Below are positions 17,562 to 26,803 of a stretch of DNA of 64,000 bases, in pieces. Made by a program: the position numbers and the translations under genes. The DNA is from Hyphomicrobiales bacterium (GTDB lineage Bacteria > Pseudomonadota > Alphaproteobacteria > Rhizobiales > Rhizobiaceae), in NCBI GenBank assembly GCA_900472575.1, contig UCIV01000037.1:1-64000 (forward strand), written 5' to 3'. The notes under the pieces are model-generated. The model was given only the letters and a program-made list of their open reading frames with translations, had not been told where the DNA came from and ran no database searches. Each line of letters starts with the position of its first letter. The first letter of the stretch is position 1.

Positions 17562-18698
17562 TCAGGCAGCCAGCAGCTTTCCGTATAGCGCGATCATGCG
17601 CTGCATGTAGCCGTCGATGTCGAAATGCTGGGCATAGAGCGCCTTGCCATTTTCCTTCAAGCGGTCGCGCAAGGCCGCGTCGGTCGCCATTGTCAATAGT
17701 GCGGCAGTCAGCCCGTCGACATCGCCGGGTTGAACGAGCAGGCAGTCGTCACCGTTCTTCATCATTTCGCCGATCGAGCCGACGGGTGTCGCGATAACCG
17801 GCAGGCCGGCACTAAGGGATTCGATGATCGCCATCGGAAACCCTTCCTGATAGCTCGGCAGCACGAGCGCGCTGCGAGAGCGTAAAAGCCCGTGTACATC
17901 CTTGCCGGATACCCAGCCGGTGAAGTCGACACGCCCGGTAATGCCAAGTTCCTCGGCCTCTGCCTTATAGCGGTCGATCTGCCCGCCGCCGGCAAGAGTG
18001 AGGCGGATCGGATGACCGTCAGCCTTCAGTCGTGCCACAGCCTGCAGCAACTCGCCCACGCCTTTGCGGGGGGAGAGGTTCGCAACGATCAGGAAATGCC
18101 ATGGGTCGGCGGTATCCGCTCCCACCCCGACATTCTCCGCCGCGTTGAAGCGCACGGTCACCTTTTTAGGGTCGAGATCCATCTCGTCTGTCAGCAGGTT
18201 GCGCCAGACTTCTCCGAGCACGATGTTGATATCGGCTCCATGAACCATCCGGCGTACGAGGGATTTCATCCGTGGCGAGGCCTCACGATAAAACGGCACC
18301 AGTTCCGCCCCGTGATGGTGAAGCACAACCCGCATGCCGATCAGCCGGCCGAATATCTGGAAGATCCCCTTGCGAGGAAAACTCATCCGTTCCGAGACCT
18401 GGAGATGAAGTATGTCTGCTCTACCCGAAAGCCTGAGCGCAAGGATTTTGACAAGTCCAGCGGCAATGTAGAGCGGTGACCACGCGATCGAACCTTCTCC
18501 CCGCGGGTCGATGGGTTCTACGTGAATATCCCGGCGATTGTCCCTTATCCATCGGGTCATCATACGTGTGACGGAACCGATGCCGCCTCCACCTTTCACG
18601 CCGCCGGTCGAGACGATCACCACGCCGCGGGGTGCTGGTCCGACACGAGTAACCTCGGCGTCCTGAAGCGATGCTTCGAGCATCCCTTTATACTTCAT
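17562..18698 (-). CDS. Glycosyltransferase family 4
   Basis: A 378-residue GT-B enzyme. The N-terminal acceptor loop reads VSTGGVKGGGGIGSVTRMM (about residues 29-47), and the middle has RVVLHHHGAE. The donor half has FLIVANLSPRKGVGELLQAVARL (about residue 205), IRLTLAGGGQID, then the E-x7-E motif in LPSYQEGFPMAIIESLSAGLPVIAT (about residues 290-315). This is textbook GT4. It is the first gene of a two-gene minus-strand unit with the glycosyltransferase at 16,456. A GT4 of this kind usually adds hexoses or GlcNAc; the specific sugar is not readable from sequence. Confidence 0.9.
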   Translation of the reverse strand: MKYKGMLEASLQDAEVTRVGPAPRGVVIVSTGGVKGGGGIGSVTRMMTRWIRDNRRDIHVEPIDPRGEGSIAWSPLYIAAGLVKILALRLSGRADILHLQVSERMSFPRKGIFQIFGRLIGMRVVLHHHGAELVPFYREASPRMKSLVRRMVHGADINIVLGEVWRNLLTDEMDLDPKKVTVRFNAAENVGVGADTADPWHFLIVANLSPRKGVGELLQAVARLKADGHPIRLTLAGGGQIDRYKAEAEELGITGRVDFTGWVSGKDVHGLLRSRSALVLPSYQEGFPMAIIESLSAGLPVIATPVGSIGEMMKNGDDCLLVQPGDVDGLTAALLTMATDAALRDRLKENGKALYAQHFDIDGYMQRMIALYGKLLAA

Positions 18699-18875
18699 AT
18701 CTTGAAGCCCCGAAATAAAGGTGATCCCGGTTTGGGCCGAGAAGTGGAAGGGATGGTTATGAAACGGGATATACTATCCGTTCGCCTTAGCGGAAAGTCT
18801 ATTATTCTTTGTGCAGGGGAAACGACTATTCTCAGTTAACGCACAAGGTCGCCGCATCTAGTAACGCCGACGAAT

Positions 18876-20186
18876 TCAGTTCTCCCGCATTGCCCGTTCC
18901 ATCTGGTCGCTGATTGGCTTGATAATATAGGCGAGAGCGGTTCGAGGCGCCGCTTTGATATAAGCTTCTACCGGCATGCCGGGAATGAGCGCCAGCTCGC
19001 CAAGCTTTGCTCGTTCCTGCGGCGAGATCGCGATCCTGGCGGAATACCAGGTCTCGCCGGTCTGCTCGTTGACGCTGACATCTGGCGACAGGCTTTCAAC
19101 CCGGCCCTCGATCTCGGACGTGGTTCTCTGGTTGAACGCCGAGAAGCGCAGCCGTGCAGCCTGTCCGATCGAAACCTGGTCGACATCGTTCGGCTTGATC
19201 CGCATGTCGACAGTCAACATATCCCGGGTCGGAACGATATTCATCGCGGTTTCCCCAGGGCTGAGAAGTCCGCCGATCGTATGTGTTGCCAGCTGATGGA
19301 CGATGCCATCGACCGGTGCGCGAATATCGAGATGTTCTATCTGGTCTTCGAGTGCCAGCCGCTGTTCGGCGAGTTTTGCAAGTTTGCCTTCAGTGTCGAG
19401 TAGATCGGTAAGGACTTCGGTACGGCGATCCTTGTCGAGCTGCGCTATCTGCAGCTCTATTTCAGTGATCCGTTTTCCGGCCGTGGCCTCATCCGACAGA
19501 AGTTGGCTGCGCTCGCCACTGAGTTGTGCGACCATGCGCTTGGAATCCGCCAGCCGTGAGAACTGTACCAGCCCTTCCTTGGCAAGATTTTCGATCTTCT
19601 GCGCCTGCTGCTCACTCCACGAAGCTTCTTCCGCATTGGAAATAAGCCGTTGGCGTGTGCCATCCCGCTGCTGTTCTATCTGTGCAATCTGCTCTTTCAG
19701 CTGCGCCGTCTTGCTATCGATCTGTTCGCGTCGCGCCTTGAACAGCGCGGTCTCGGATTTCAAGCCTTCGATGAACGGCCTGTCTTCCAGTCGGGCGATC
19801 TGTTGCATCGGGTCGATCAGTTCTTCGACACCGTCGCGCTCGGCAATCAACCGCAGGCGTCGTGCGTCCAGCTGATCGATTTCCTTGATCGTCGCAGCTA
19901 GAGTGGTGGAGGCCTCCACGCCGTCGAGGCGCAAAACTATGTCGCCGGCGCGAACCAGTGTGCCGTTGCTGACGCGTATCTCGCGAACGATGCCACCCTT
20001 ACCATGCTGGATCTTCTTCGTGTTGCCTTGGACGCCGATCACACCGCTGCCGATCACCGCGGCGCTGATGTTCATTGTCGCGGCCCACCCGCCCGCGCCA
20101 GCCACCAGGCCGCCAAGCGTCACCCCGGCGAGCAGCATATATCGTCTGATAGCCTTGTTGGCCGGGCTCTCCGATACCGCTTCCAT
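18876..20186 (-). CDS. HlyD-family type I secretion adaptor (PrsE-like)
   Basis: A 436-residue membrane fusion protein. It has a short cytoplasmic N-terminus, one membrane helix (about residues 17-38), a lipoyl-like half-motif (VIGVQGNTKKIQHGKGGIVREI), a long coiled coil (about residues 90-280), the second lipoyl half (IRAPVDGIVHQLATH, about 295) and a beta-barrel C-terminus (MPVEAYIKAAPRTALAYI). It bridges the inner-membrane ABC exporter to a TolC-like channel in type I secretion. Its start overlaps the stop of the ABC gene by one base (TAATG), so the two are translated together. In rhizobia such a pair, PrsD/PrsE, exports EPS glycanases, matching the GH5 gene in this locus. Confidence 0.92.
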   Translation of the reverse strand: MEAVSESPANKAIRRYMLLAGVTLGGLVAGAGGWAATMNISAAVIGSGVIGVQGNTKKIQHGKGGIVREIRVSNGTLVRAGDIVLRLDGVEASTTLAATIKEIDQLDARRLRLIAERDGVEELIDPMQQIARLEDRPFIEGLKSETALFKARREQIDSKTAQLKEQIAQIEQQRDGTRQRLISNAEEASWSEQQAQKIENLAKEGLVQFSRLADSKRMVAQLSGERSQLLSDEATAGKRITEIELQIAQLDKDRRTEVLTDLLDTEGKLAKLAEQRLALEDQIEHLDIRAPVDGIVHQLATHTIGGLLSPGETAMNIVPTRDMLTVDMRIKPNDVDQVSIGQAARLRFSAFNQRTTSEIEGRVESLSPDVSVNEQTGETWYSARIAISPQERAKLGELALIPGMPVEAYIKAAPRTALAYIIKPISDQMERAMREN

Positions 20187-21910
20187 TACGCGATCCTCCG
20201 GGTCTCGTCTGGCCTGGTCTTCAGCTTCCCCAGAACCTCGTCGCGCGGTCCGAACGCGGTCATGGTGCCGTTGTTGACCACAAGCACATGGTCGACGACC
20301 TTCAGCATGTTGGCGCGGTGGGCGATCACGATGACGATCGCCCCTTTCTGCCGCGCAGCCATCACTGCGGATGTCAGCGCTTCCTCGCCTTCAGCGTCCA
20401 GATTGGAATTTGGTTCGTCGAGCACGATGAGGAATGGATTGCCGTAGAGCGCGCGCGCCAACCCTATGCGCTGGCGCTGTCCGCCCGAAAGCGTGCCGCC
20501 GCCGGTGCCGACCTGCGTATCGTAGCCGTTCGGCAGCGACAGGATCAGCTCATGGACATTGGCGAGCTTGGCAGCCTCCATGATCTTTTCCGGCGTTGCC
20601 GAGGGGGAAAATCGCCCGATATTGTCGGCGATTGTGCCGGCGAAAAGCTCAACATTCTGTGCCAGATATCCGATCGAAGGTCCGAGCCTATCGCTATCCC
20701 ACTGCGTGAGTTCGGCGCCATCCAGCCGGATCGTGCCTTTATGGGCAGGCCAGGCGCCGGTCAGCGCACGGCCGAGGCTGGACTTTCCGCTGCCGCTCGG
20801 CCCGATTATTCCGACGGCTTGGCCGGAAAACAGGCTGATGGAGACATTCTGGACAAGCATTTTTCCGTCGCCCGGTGCCGCGACGGCAAGGCCTGCCACC
20901 GAAAGCGACCTGCTTGGCACGGGCAATTGCATTTCGGCGGCTTCCGGCCTGATCCGGTTGAAAGTGTCCTGCAGACGTCGAGCGGACTGGCGAGCCGAGA
21001 TGAAGTTGCGCCATTGTCCGGTCGCCATTTCGATCGGGGCAAGCGCCTTGGAGGTCAAAACGGATGCAGCGATGATCGCGCCGGCCGAGGCGAGTTGGTC
21101 GATGACCAGGAGCGCACCGAGCGCCAGCATGCCTGATTGAAGCGCGAGCCGGAAGATTTTCGCGATGGCGGTGAAGGTGGCAGTCAGATTGCTGCTGCGA
21201 AGGTTTTCCGCTGAATATTGATCATGGGCCGTTTCAATCCGCCTCGCAAATACGGTCTTCATACCCATTGCGCGCAGACTGTCTGCGTTACGGCGGCCCG
21301 ATTCGGAAAGCTCCCAGCGACTGGCCAACCGCTGCGCCGCCTGCCTGCTCGGTTTTCTCAGCAGCAACTCGCTGCAAAGCGTCAGGCTTAACAAGACGAT
21401 TGCACCGCCGACGACGGCAAGGCCGAATAGCGGATGGAAGAGGTAAAGCACGAAGACGAATATCGGCATCCATGGCAGATCGGCGATCGCGATCGGGCCG
21501 GGACCGCTCATGAACTGCCGGATCTGGTCCAGATCACGAAGCGGCGCAGATTGAGCGCCTTCCTGGCCGGCGACAGGTACGGCAAGCGTCGCCATGATCG
21601 ACGGCATGTTCAACCGCTCGTCGAGGCGGCGTCCTATCTGCAGCAGGATTTTCGAGCGCAGGATCTCGATGATTGCCAGAACGGCATAGATGCCGGCAGC
21701 GAGAAGCGAAAGAGCTGCAAGTGTGGGTATGCTATGGCTTGTTAGGACCCGGTCATAGACCTGCATCATGAATAGCGGGCTGACCAGCATCAGGATGTTG
21801 CTGACGGCGCTCAGGATGGCAACGCCGACAAATGCCTGCCGTGTGGCGGCGAGGGCCGATCGGATTGAGGGATGCCCGTTATTCGTAGCCAAGCAATGCC
21901 TCATTAACAT
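20186..21910 (-). CDS. Type I secretion permease/ATPase (PrsD-like)
   Basis: A 574-residue half-size ABC exporter of the PrtD/PrsD/LapB class. Residues about 20-320 form the six-helix membrane domain. The nucleotide-binding domain shows Walker A (GPSGSGKSSL, about residue 372), signature LSGGQRQRIGLARAL (about 475) and Walker B (FLIVLDEPNSNLDAEG, about 498). It lacks the extra peptidase or C39-like N-domain, so it should recognise C-terminal signals. With the HlyD protein directly downstream and the host TolC-like protein elsewhere, it forms a complete exporter. ATG 21910 has no strong ribosome-binding site; ATG 21904 is an equal choice. Confidence 0.93.
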   Translation of the reverse strand: MLMRHCLATNNGHPSIRSALAATRQAFVGVAILSAVSNILMLVSPLFMMQVYDRVLTSHSIPTLAALSLLAAGIYAVLAIIEILRSKILLQIGRRLDERLNMPSIMATLAVPVAGQEGAQSAPLRDLDQIRQFMSGPGPIAIADLPWMPIFVFVLYLFHPLFGLAVVGGAIVLLSLTLCSELLLRKPSRQAAQRLASRWELSESGRRNADSLRAMGMKTVFARRIETAHDQYSAENLRSSNLTATFTAIAKIFRLALQSGMLALGALLVIDQLASAGAIIAASVLTSKALAPIEMATGQWRNFISARQSARRLQDTFNRIRPEAAEMQLPVPSRSLSVAGLAVAAPGDGKMLVQNVSISLFSGQAVGIIGPSGSGKSSLGRALTGAWPAHKGTIRLDGAELTQWDSDRLGPSIGYLAQNVELFAGTIADNIGRFSPSATPEKIMEAAKLANVHELILSLPNGYDTQVGTGGGTLSGGQRQRIGLARALYGNPFLIVLDEPNSNLDAEGEEALTSAVMAARQKGAIVIVIAHRANMLKVVDHVLVVNNGTMTAFGPRDEVLGKLKTRPDETRRIA

Positions 21911-22204
21911 GCCAATACCAGGGATGAGTGAGCAAGGTTACGAGAGGTGGGGTTCACATTTGATGAATCATGCCGAATTGGTCGAACTTCCGAAGCTGCT
22001 TCATGTGTTTGCTGATTGAGCTTGTCTCGGGAGTAGAGGCGTCCGGAACGGTCGTGGCAGAAAAACCACATCATCAGCGTTAATAATAAATTAAAAAAGC
22101 ATGTAAGTGAGTTTCAATTGCGTTGCTGTAGACATAGTTCGATGGCAAATAATGTTATCGGTTCGTTATTGTAAGAACTGAGTTGAATATAGGGGCGTTC
22201 AATT

Positions 22205-22651
22205 TTGACTAGGGTACTCGCAATAACCTCTGGCGGGGGCCATTGGGATGAGATGATGGTCTTGCGGGAGGACCTGACCGGAGTCGAAATGATCTATGCG
22301 AACACCTTTCCGGGGCTGGCAGAAAACGCCGGATTGGAGAAATGTTACATCATTGAAGATTGTAACCGGGATACCCCCATGTCTGTGGTCAGGTGTGCCC
22401 GAGATATCTTCTTGCTGATACGCAGGGAGCGGCCGGATCTTGTCATCTCGACGGGCGCAGCACCTGGGCTTATCGCGATAATGATCGGAAAGATGTTCGG
22501 ATGCAGGACCATATGGGTGGAGAGCGTCGCGAATTCGATCGAGCTTTCCATGAGCGGTCGCATTGCAGGCAAGTTTGCTGATCTGTGGCTCACGCAATGG
22601 CAGCATCTGTCCCGTCCGAAAGGACCTCTTTATTGGGGTAGTATCCTGTGA
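22205..22651 (+). CDS. pssD: Alg14/PssD-like subunit of a split glycosyltransferase
   Basis: A 148-residue protein with the start VLAITSGGGHWDEMM, an Alg14 hallmark (Gly-rich loop with His), and the segment RPDLVISTGAAPGLIAIMIGKMFGCRTIWVES, matching the Alg14/PssD family (acceptor-side and membrane-anchoring half). It needs PssE, which overlaps it by four bases (GTGA), to be active. In Rhizobium leguminosarum, PssD and PssE together add the second sugar, glucuronic acid, to the lipid-linked glucose. The start must be TTG 22205, since the Gly-rich loop follows at once. Its neighbour and context support a role in EPS assembly; UDP-GlcUA as donor is inferred by family. Confidence 0.85.
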   Translation: MTRVLAITSGGGHWDEMMVLREDLTGVEMIYANTFPGLAENAGLEKCYIIEDCNRDTPMSVVRCARDIFLLIRRERPDLVISTGAAPGLIAIMIGKMFGCRTIWVESVANSIELSMSGRIAGKFADLWLTQWQHLSRPKGPLYWGSIL

Positions 22652-23139
22652 TCTTGCTGACTGTGGGTACGCAGTTGCCCTTCGATCGCCTGGTGCAAAT
22701 CATGGATACGATCGCGCCGGATCTTTCCGAAACGATATTTGCCCAGATCGGTCACGGGCAATATATCCCGCGCAATTTCGAATTTTGCCGTATGGCTCTG
22801 CCTGAAGAGCTTGCCGAGAGGTTCGCCAGTGCCAGCCGTATCGTTTCTCATGCCGGGACGGGTAGTGTCCTGACTGCGCGTCGGTATAACAAGCCGATCA
22901 TTCTTTTTCCTCGCAGGGCATCCTTGGGCGAGCACCGCAATGACCACCAACTTGCGACCTGCCAGCAGCTGGATGGCGCGCCGGGTCTTTCCGTTGCCTA
23001 TGACGAAACTGAATTGAGAGATCTTTTGCGTACCGATCTGGACGCTGTCGCCGCCGAACCGGCGTCGACTGGAACGGGGTCCAAGCTCGGCCGCGGTATT
23101 GCTAACTATATCCGTCGGATTGAGAATGACGAGCATTGA
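22648..23139 (+). CDS. pssE: Alg13/PssE-like catalytic subunit of a split glycosyltransferase
   Basis: A 163-residue protein of the GT28/Alg13 family: VGTQLPFDRLVQIMD at the start, and the donor-binding SHAGTGSVLTARRYNKPIILFPR (about residues 67-90) followed by GEHRNDHQ. It is the catalytic half, binding the UDP-sugar, and needs the membrane-bound PssD half. The start is GTG 22648, overlapping the pssD stop (GTGA), consistent with coupled translation. The two halves would be one protein in MurG-like enzymes. The pair probably adds glucuronic acid to the EPS lipid intermediate. Confidence 0.85.
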   Translation: MILLTVGTQLPFDRLVQIMDTIAPDLSETIFAQIGHGQYIPRNFEFCRMALPEELAERFASASRIVSHAGTGSVLTARRYNKPIILFPRRASLGEHRNDHQLATCQQLDGAPGLSVAYDETELRDLLRTDLDAVAAEPASTGTGSKLGRGIANYIRRIENDEH

Positions 23140-23233
23140 TCAGGGAAGGCGGGACTGGCACTCGAAATGCCGGTCACTCCCTGCAGCGGCGATGTGCCGA
23201 AGCTCACTTTAAATTTGAGGATTGTCGGACGAA

Positions 23234-23791
23234 ATGAATTTCGCAAAGCTTGCTATCCCTGACGTCTTTCTGATTGAACCGAAGAAGTTCGGCGACAGCC
23301 GCGGCTATTTCATGGAGACGTTCCGTCAGTCGCTGTTTGCGGAGCATGTCGGTGATTTCGAGTTTGTGCAGGACAACCAGTCGCTTTCGGCTGAAGTCGG
23401 CACGGTGCGTGGGCTGCATTTCCAGCTGGATCCGATGGCGCAGGGTAAGCTGGTGCGCTGCATCGCAGGCGCATTGCTCGACGTTGCGGTCGACATCCGA
23501 ACCGGTTCACCGACCTATGGAAAGCATGTCGCGTTGGAACTGACGGCCGAGAACGGCAGGCAGCTCTGGGTACCGCCCGGTTTTGCCCACGGTTTCTGCA
23601 CGCTCGCACCGAATAGCGAGATCAGCTACAAGGTGACCAACTATTACAGCGCCGAACATGATCGTGGCCTGTTGTGGAACGATCCGGCGCTCGGTATCGA
23701 TTGGCCGGTCGATATGGACAAGGCAGCCCTTTCCGAGAAGGACAGGAAGCAGCCGTCGCTGGCCGACCTTGGCACCGTCTTCACCTATTGA
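23234..23791 (+). CDS. rfbC: dTDP-4-dehydrorhamnose 3,5-epimerase
   Basis: A 185-residue cupin-fold epimerase, the third step of dTDP-L-rhamnose synthesis. Visible are PKKFGDSRGYFMETF (about residues 16-30), FVQDNQSLS, the catalytic-His region TVRGLHFQLDPMAQGKLVR (His about 61), VDIRTGSPTYGKHV and PPGFAHGFCTL. The length fits the family (about 180-190). ATG 23234 is chosen over an upstream TTG at 23222 by codon choice and family length. It leads a four-gene rmlCBDA run with rfbB, rfbD and rfbA, so the whole pathway from glucose-1-phosphate to dTDP-rhamnose is present. Confidence 0.95.
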   Translation: MNFAKLAIPDVFLIEPKKFGDSRGYFMETFRQSLFAEHVGDFEFVQDNQSLSAEVGTVRGLHFQLDPMAQGKLVRCIAGALLDVAVDIRTGSPTYGKHVALELTAENGRQLWVPPGFAHGFCTLAPNSEISYKVTNYYSAEHDRGLLWNDPALGIDWPVDMDKAALSEKDRKQPSLADLGTVFTY

Positions 23792-23889
23792 GGCATACCT
23801 GATCTTGCCCGGACGGCAGCTTTTCGGTTGCCTTCCTCGACTTTCCTGCCGCGGCCATGACCCGCGATGATGTACGGAGAATTGTTCAG

Positions 23890-24957
23890 ATGCGCGTAGT
23901 GGTGACAGGTGGAGCAGGTTTCATCGGATCGGCCGTGGTCAGGCATCTCGTCCTTAACAAGGACTATGAGGTCCTGAACATCGACAAGCTGACCTATGCG
24001 GGCACCGAAACCTCAGTGAAGGCCATCGGTAACCGTCCCGGCTATCGGTTCCTGCAGGCGGATATCTGCGACCGGGCCGCGATCGAACAGGCGATAACCA
24101 GCTTCCGGCCCGACCGGATCATGCATCTCGCCGCCGAAAGCCATGTCGACCGCTCGATCACCGGCGCCAAGGACTTTATCGACACCAACGTCATCGGCAC
24201 CTTCACCATGCTCGAATGCGCCCGCCAGTATTGGCTGACGCTGGATGCATCTGAGAAAGAAGCTTTCCGCTTCCTGCATGTTTCGACCGACGAGGTTTAC
24301 GGTTCGCTCGGCGATGAAGGGCTGTTTACCGAGGAAACGCCCTACGATCCGAGCTCTCCCTATTCGGCTTCGAAAGCGGCATCCGACCATCTGGCCAAGG
24401 CCTGGGCGCGCACCTATGGTTTTCCGGTCGTCGTGTCGAACTGCTCGAACAATTACGGTCCCTATCATTTCCCGGAAAAGCTCATCCCGCTGATCATCCT
24501 CAACGCGCTCGATGGCAAGCCGCTGCCGGTCTATGGCAATGGCGCCAACATCCGTGACTGGCTCTATGTCGAGGATCACGCCCGTGCCCTCGATATCATC
24601 GCCGAACGAGGCCGGATCGGCGAGACCTATAATGTCGGCGGCCGCAACGAGCGCCGCAACATCGATGTCGTCACCCGCATCTGCGAGTTGATGGATGGCT
24701 TGCGTCCGCAGGCCAAATCCCATGCCAGCCTGATCACCTATGTAACCGACCGTCCGGGCCATGATGCCCGCTACGCGATCGACGCGACCAAGCTGGAAAC
24801 CGAACTTGGCTGGAAGGCTGAAGAGAATTTCGACACCGGCATCGAAAAGACGGTGCGCTGGTATCTGGAAAACGAGTGGTGGTGGGCACCGCTGCGTAAA
24901 GGCTATGAAGGCAATCGTCTCGGCCTGCTCGATGCCGGCAAGCAGGTTTCGGCATGA
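23890..24957 (+). CDS. rfbB: dTDP-glucose 4,6-dehydratase
   Basis: A 355-residue extended short-chain dehydrogenase, the second step of dTDP-rhamnose synthesis (dTDP-glucose to dTDP-4-dehydro-6-deoxyglucose, NAD+-dependent). The NAD-binding VVVTGGAGFIGSAVV opens the protein. HLAAESHVDRSI, the catalytic STDEVYGSLGD, and the YxxxK motif in SPYSASKAASDHL are clear, as are NNYGPYHFPEKLIP and VEDHARALD. ATG 23890 is preferred over an earlier ATG at 23857 because CGGAG lies 10 bases before it and the Rossmann motif follows at once. It overlaps rfbD by four bases (ATGA). Confidence 0.96.
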   Translation: MRVVVTGGAGFIGSAVVRHLVLNKDYEVLNIDKLTYAGTETSVKAIGNRPGYRFLQADICDRAAIEQAITSFRPDRIMHLAAESHVDRSITGAKDFIDTNVIGTFTMLECARQYWLTLDASEKEAFRFLHVSTDEVYGSLGDEGLFTEETPYDPSSPYSASKAASDHLAKAWARTYGFPVVVSNCSNNYGPYHFPEKLIPLIILNALDGKPLPVYGNGANIRDWLYVEDHARALDIIAERGRIGETYNVGGRNERRNIDVVTRICELMDGLRPQAKSHASLITYVTDRPGHDARYAIDATKLETELGWKAEENFDTGIEKTVRWYLENEWWWAPLRKGYEGNRLGLLDAGKQVSA

Positions 24958-25850
24958 GCACTCTCAAACGCATGGTCGTCACAGGCCGGGAAGGGCAGGT
25001 CGTTCTGTCCCTGCTGGAGCGTGGCGCAAAGGACGGACGTTTCGAGGTGATCGCGCTCGGTCGCCCGGAACTCGACCTTTCCGCACCGGAGACGATCGAG
25101 GCTGCATTGCAAAAGGCCCGGCCGGACTTGATCGTCTCGGCCGCCGCCTATACGGCCGTTGATCAGGCGGAAGGCGATGAGGAGGCGGCAACCGTCGTCA
25201 ACGGTGTCGCCGCCGGCAAGATCGCTGAAGCGGCGGCTGCACTTGGCGTACCGGTCATCCACATCTCTACCGACTATGTTTTCGACGGCTCCAAGGCCGC
25301 CCCCTATGTCGAAAGCGATCCGGTGGCGCCGATCGGTGCCTATGGCCGCTCCAAACTGGCCGGTGAGACCGCCGTCACGGCTGCAACCCCGAACCACGCC
25401 ATCCTGCGCACCGCCTGGGTCTATAGCCCGTTCGGCAAGAACTTTCTCAAAACCATGCTGAAGCTCGCGGAAACACGCGACAGCCTGAATGTGGTCGACG
25501 ATCAGGTCGGCAACCCGACCTCGGCGCTCGATATCGCCGATGCGGTCTTGGTCATCGCGGCCAATCTTCTCGACAGTGACGATCCGGCCCTGCGCGGCAC
25601 CTTCCACCTGACCGGAACGGGTGAGGGCAGCTGGGCGGATTTCGCCATCGAGATTTTCGCACGATCCGCCGACATGGGAGGCCCGACCGCTGAAGTCGGC
25701 CGCATCCCGTCGAGCGCCTATCCGACCCCGGCGAAACGGCCCGCCAACTCACGGCTCGACTGCAGCCTGCTTGAGGCCCGCCACGGCACACGACTTCCCG
25801 ACTGGAAACAGTCCACTTCCATCATCGTCGAGCGACTGGCTCGAACTTAA
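24954..25850 (+). CDS. rfbD: dTDP-4-dehydrorhamnose reductase
   Basis: A 298-residue SDR-type reductase that makes dTDP-L-rhamnose with NADPH. It has the N-terminal VTGREGQVV, the family PDLIVSAAAYTAVDQAE (about residue 61), HISTDYVFDGSKAAPY (about residue 102), and the catalytic YGRSKLAGE (YxxxK). The first glycine-rich motif is slightly unusual (GREGQVV in place of GxxGQLG), a common variation. It is translationally coupled to rfbB by an ATGA overlap and followed after 18 bases by rfbA. Confidence 0.95.
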   Translation: MSTLKRMVVTGREGQVVLSLLERGAKDGRFEVIALGRPELDLSAPETIEAALQKARPDLIVSAAAYTAVDQAEGDEEAATVVNGVAAGKIAEAAAALGVPVIHISTDYVFDGSKAAPYVESDPVAPIGAYGRSKLAGETAVTAATPNHAILRTAWVYSPFGKNFLKTMLKLAETRDSLNVVDDQVGNPTSALDIADAVLVIAANLLDSDDPALRGTFHLTGTGEGSWADFAIEIFARSADMGGPTAEVGRIPSSAYPTPAKRPANSRLDCSLLEARHGTRLPDWKQSTSIIVERLART

Positions 25851-25868
25851 GGATCAGGGGCGATACAT

Positions 25869-26738
25869 ATGAAGGGCATTATTCTCGCCGGCGGCAGCGG
25901 CACGCGGCTTCACCCGATGACCCGGGTCGTCTCCAAGCAACTCATGCCGATCTACGACAAGCCGATGATCTTTTATCCGTTGTCGACGCTGATGCTGGCC
26001 GGGATCCGCGAGATCCTGATCATCTCGACCCCGGCCGACATGCCGCTGTTCGAACGCCTCCTCGGTGACGGTTCGCAATGGGGGATCTCGCTCAGCTACG
26101 CGGTCCAGCCGTCACCGGATGGTCTGGCGCAGGCTTATATCATCGGCGCCGATTTCATCGGTGACAGCCCGTCCTGCCTGATCCTCGGCGACAACATCTT
26201 CTACGGCCACGGCATCACCGATCTTCTGACAAACGCGATGAAGCGGCCCGACGGAGCAACCGTCTTCGCCTATCACGTCAACGATCCGGAACGGTACGGC
26301 GTCGTCGAATTCGACAAGTCGATGCGGGCAGTCTCGATCGAGGAAAAGCCGGCAGCTCCGCGCTCCAGCTGGGCCGTGACCGGTCTTTATTTCTACGACA
26401 AGGACGTGGTCGAAATCGCTGCCAACCTCAAGCCTTCGCCGCGCGGCGAACTCGAGATCACCGACGTCAACCGCGCCTATCTCAAGCGCGGTGCTCTCAA
26501 TGTCGAACAGATGGGCCGCGGTTACGCCTGGCTCGACACCGGAACGCCGGACAGTCTGCTCGAAGCATCCGAATTCGTCGCGACACTGGAGCGTCGCCAG
26601 GGCTTCAAGATCTGCTGCCCCGAGGAAATCGCATACCGCATGGGCTTCATCGACGCGGCCGGCCTTACAAAGCTGGCCGAAGCTTATGGCAAGAGCGCCT
26701 ATGGAAAATACCTGCGGGCAAAGGTGCTCGAGGGCTGA
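25869..26738 (+). CDS. rfbA: Glucose-1-phosphate thymidylyltransferase
   Basis: A 289-residue nucleotidyltransferase, the first step of dTDP-rhamnose synthesis (dTTP plus Glc-1-P). The signature GGSGTRLHPMT opens the protein, with KQLMPIYDKPMIFYPLSTLM following. LILGDNIFYGHG (about residue 105) carries the catalytic Asp, and EEKPAAPRSSWAVTGLYFYD and YAWLDTGTPDSLLEAS are typical. Length and motifs match RmlA. It is the last gene of the rmlCBDA run; a flippase gene starts 65 bases on. Confidence 0.96.
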   Translation: MKGIILAGGSGTRLHPMTRVVSKQLMPIYDKPMIFYPLSTLMLAGIREILIISTPADMPLFERLLGDGSQWGISLSYAVQPSPDGLAQAYIIGADFIGDSPSCLILGDNIFYGHGITDLLTNAMKRPDGATVFAYHVNDPERYGVVEFDKSMRAVSIEEKPAAPRSSWAVTGLYFYDKDVVEIAANLKPSPRGELEITDVNRAYLKRGALNVEQMGRGYAWLDTGTPDSLLEASEFVATLERRQGFKICCPEEIAYRMGFIDAAGLTKLAEAYGKSAYGKYLRAKVLEG

Positions 26739-26803
26739 TTGTCGATCTTATCCGGCGCGGTGCCAATGCCGCGTCGGTTCACTAACTGCATCGCGGGGCG
26801 CGT

